From contig WARS01000015.1 in assembly GCA_008933995.1 (NCBI GenBank), positions 3,274,173-3,338,172 of the forward strand: a stretch of 64,000 bases of DNA, given 5' to 3'. Both the position numbers and the translations under genes were made by a program. Of the stretch, positions 62,801 to 64,000 are shown one piece after another (position 1 is the stretch's first letter; each line of letters begins with the position of its first letter). Below the pieces are notes generated by a model that ran no database searches, was not told the origin of the DNA, and saw nothing but the letters and a program-made list of their open reading frames with translations. This stretch comes from Datnioides undecimradiatus (lineage: Eukaryota > Chordata > Actinopteri > Lobotiformes > Datnioididae).

Positions 62801-64000
62801 CCTCAGCCAGCGGCGACCTCCCTCGCTACCCATCCCTCTCCTTGATCGTCGTCCTCCACTTTGGGTCTGGAGGTCCAGGGAGCAGGGGTGAGCATAGCAC
62901 TGTGTTTCCTGGAGGGGAGCGGGAGGTGCGCCTGGCCGGTGATGAGTAACATCAAGATGGCTGGACAGGAGGCCCAACAGCCCCCACCACCACCACCCTG
63001 CCTCCTTCCTGGCTCAGACAGCAATTACTCTGCCACATGTCAGCTAAAGAATAACAGGTCCAGAACCCCTCAATTGACTGCTTGATGGGAATATTTCTGC
63101 CTGGCTATTTTCCAAAATGATATCTTTTCAGATTTCAGCAGGGTTTCATTTGTTTATTCATTACTTAGTAGTTACATTCGTGTGAGGCGTGACATTTTAG
63201 AGAAATTGCCATTGTCGCACTGGGTGTGCTCATTTTGTGCTCTTTATCCAGGCCAGTTGTTGGATCTGCCCTGGCAAACCACACAGGTCACTGCCACTCC
63301 CATATTTATCCTGTGATTGGGGCAGACTTTGGGCTAAACCTGGGTGTTCCCTTGTGTGTCTAACCCCCACAGGGCCTGGCTGCAATTCATTCAGACACAC
63401 AGTGATAGCATACTTTTGGTTACATTGCAATAACTTATGTAACCCTAATTAAGACAGAAACTATTTCACATCATTATGAATGCAGCTGCGGTGGAATTAA
63501 ACTCAGAAAACCAGTTTTGTCTCCTGTTAAATGTCTCCAGTCAACTGATGTGAAGTCCTGAATTTCTGACATGTAACAGGGATGTGCACACGTGAACGCG
63601 CGCACACACCCAGGCACACCTGCAGCCGTAACCCTCCGTGACACCACCCAGGAGGCCCGAGGTGCCAATCAGCCAGGTGTAGATGAAAAGTTCCCAGAAG
63701 GCCTGATGTCCCGGGTTCATGCTATGTCAGACCGCGTTCAGCCCTCATCCAGCTTGAACGACAGAGACAACCTCGCCGTGTCACACACAGCCTTAGGACA
63801 TGACATGGAGGCTCACCTGGGGATTGTAGTTTTCCTAATAGCCCTGTGCCTCTGCAGGCAGAGCTGCCAGAGCCATTAGTTTGCTTTGCTTTTAGCAGCT
63901 TCTCTTCCTAAGCCACACTTCCAGGGAGAGGGAGTATGCTCAGGTAATGACCTCCAGCCACTTCTTTTCCACTGTTGTCTGAGGTGGTGCGAGACAAAAC
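59878..64000. other. Non-coding block, presumed intron or regulatory sequence
   Basis: No further paired splice sites enclose a convincing coding frame. Features are a GA run (about 62315-62334), a G-rich tract near 62208-62240 and a balanced AT/GC block at 62380-62590 that looks like a conserved element ('taattaaatcc', 'attataaatcata'). There are also purine- or pyrimidine-rich stretches at 61.1-61.45 kb. An acceptor-like 'gctgccctag' precedes 62656 and a GTGAGC donor lies near 62888, but all frames between them stop early. Confidence 0.5.
62315..62334. repeat. (GA)n microsatellite
   Basis: An AGAG run in a longer G/A-rich segment. Confidence 0.85.

Noticed and set aside
62656-62888. Exon between 'gctgccctag' and a GTGAGC donor
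   Set aside because: The two ATG frames near its start close early, and the polypyrimidine tract is only moderate; kept out as a likely chance pair.
1-64000. Search for CRISPR arrays, prophage, operons, insertion sequences or a retroelement reverse transcriptase
   Set aside because: None of the hallmarks are present: no regular spaced repeats, no RT or transposase motifs in any frame, no bacterial gene density.
1-64000. Known microRNA genes (such as let-7, miR-9, miR-124, miR-218, miR-708)
   Set aside because: I looked by eye for the mature sequences I know and saw none; a covariance search would be needed to exclude others.

Overview
The window reads as non-coding DNA from a vertebrate, most probably a percomorph teleost. 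No long conserved reading frame is present: the longest open frames (158-184 codons) are no longer than chance allows in 64 kb. They lack recognisable domains, and several are shadows of (TG)n or (GTGC)n microsatellites. There are no bacterial features such as operons, Shine-Dalgarno spacing, rRNA or dense coding. The teleost call rests on many long TG/CA/GA microsatellites and on degenerate blocks that I recall as common interspersed repeats of percomorph fish. These are the 'gctaacatgctgatgttt' type near 10.5 kb, the 'gttagctta...ataaa...ggggaaacagc' type at 27.8-28.3 kb and the 'ttcagtgtcttgctcaggggcac' type at 33.4 kb. This is memory-based and was not searched.

Layout. From 1 to about 33.3 kb is intergenic or intronic sequence, with AT-rich stretches alternating with more evenly composed blocks that look like conserved non-coding elements. 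One such block (22.2-22.6 kb) has two exact inverted copies of an RFX X-box-like 14-mer, and another (23.78 kb) has a perfectly palindromic X-box. At 33.6-34.7 kb lies the clearest gene-related feature: a CpG-richer promoter with two CCAAT boxes, a GC box and an RFX half site. It runs into a candidate plus-strand first exon that ends at a good splice donor after position 34681. From 34.7 to 59.7 kb the sequence would be a long first intron, rich in microsatellites, with a small GC/CpG-rich patch at 45.5-45.8 kb. At 59735-59877 a second candidate exon has a strong acceptor, a strong donor and an ATG in good context. From 59.9 kb to the end is further intron-like or regulatory sequence.

Interpretation. 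The simplest model is the 5' end of a large plus-strand gene inside a gene desert, as is usual for developmental or neuronal genes, with the rest of the gene beyond the right edge. I do not recognise the gene from either candidate exon. No new enzymatic, defence or mobile system is visible. The most unusual items are the short upstream frames and 'stop-then-start' arrangement at the end of the first exon, the inverted X-boxes, and several perfect hairpins or palindromes.
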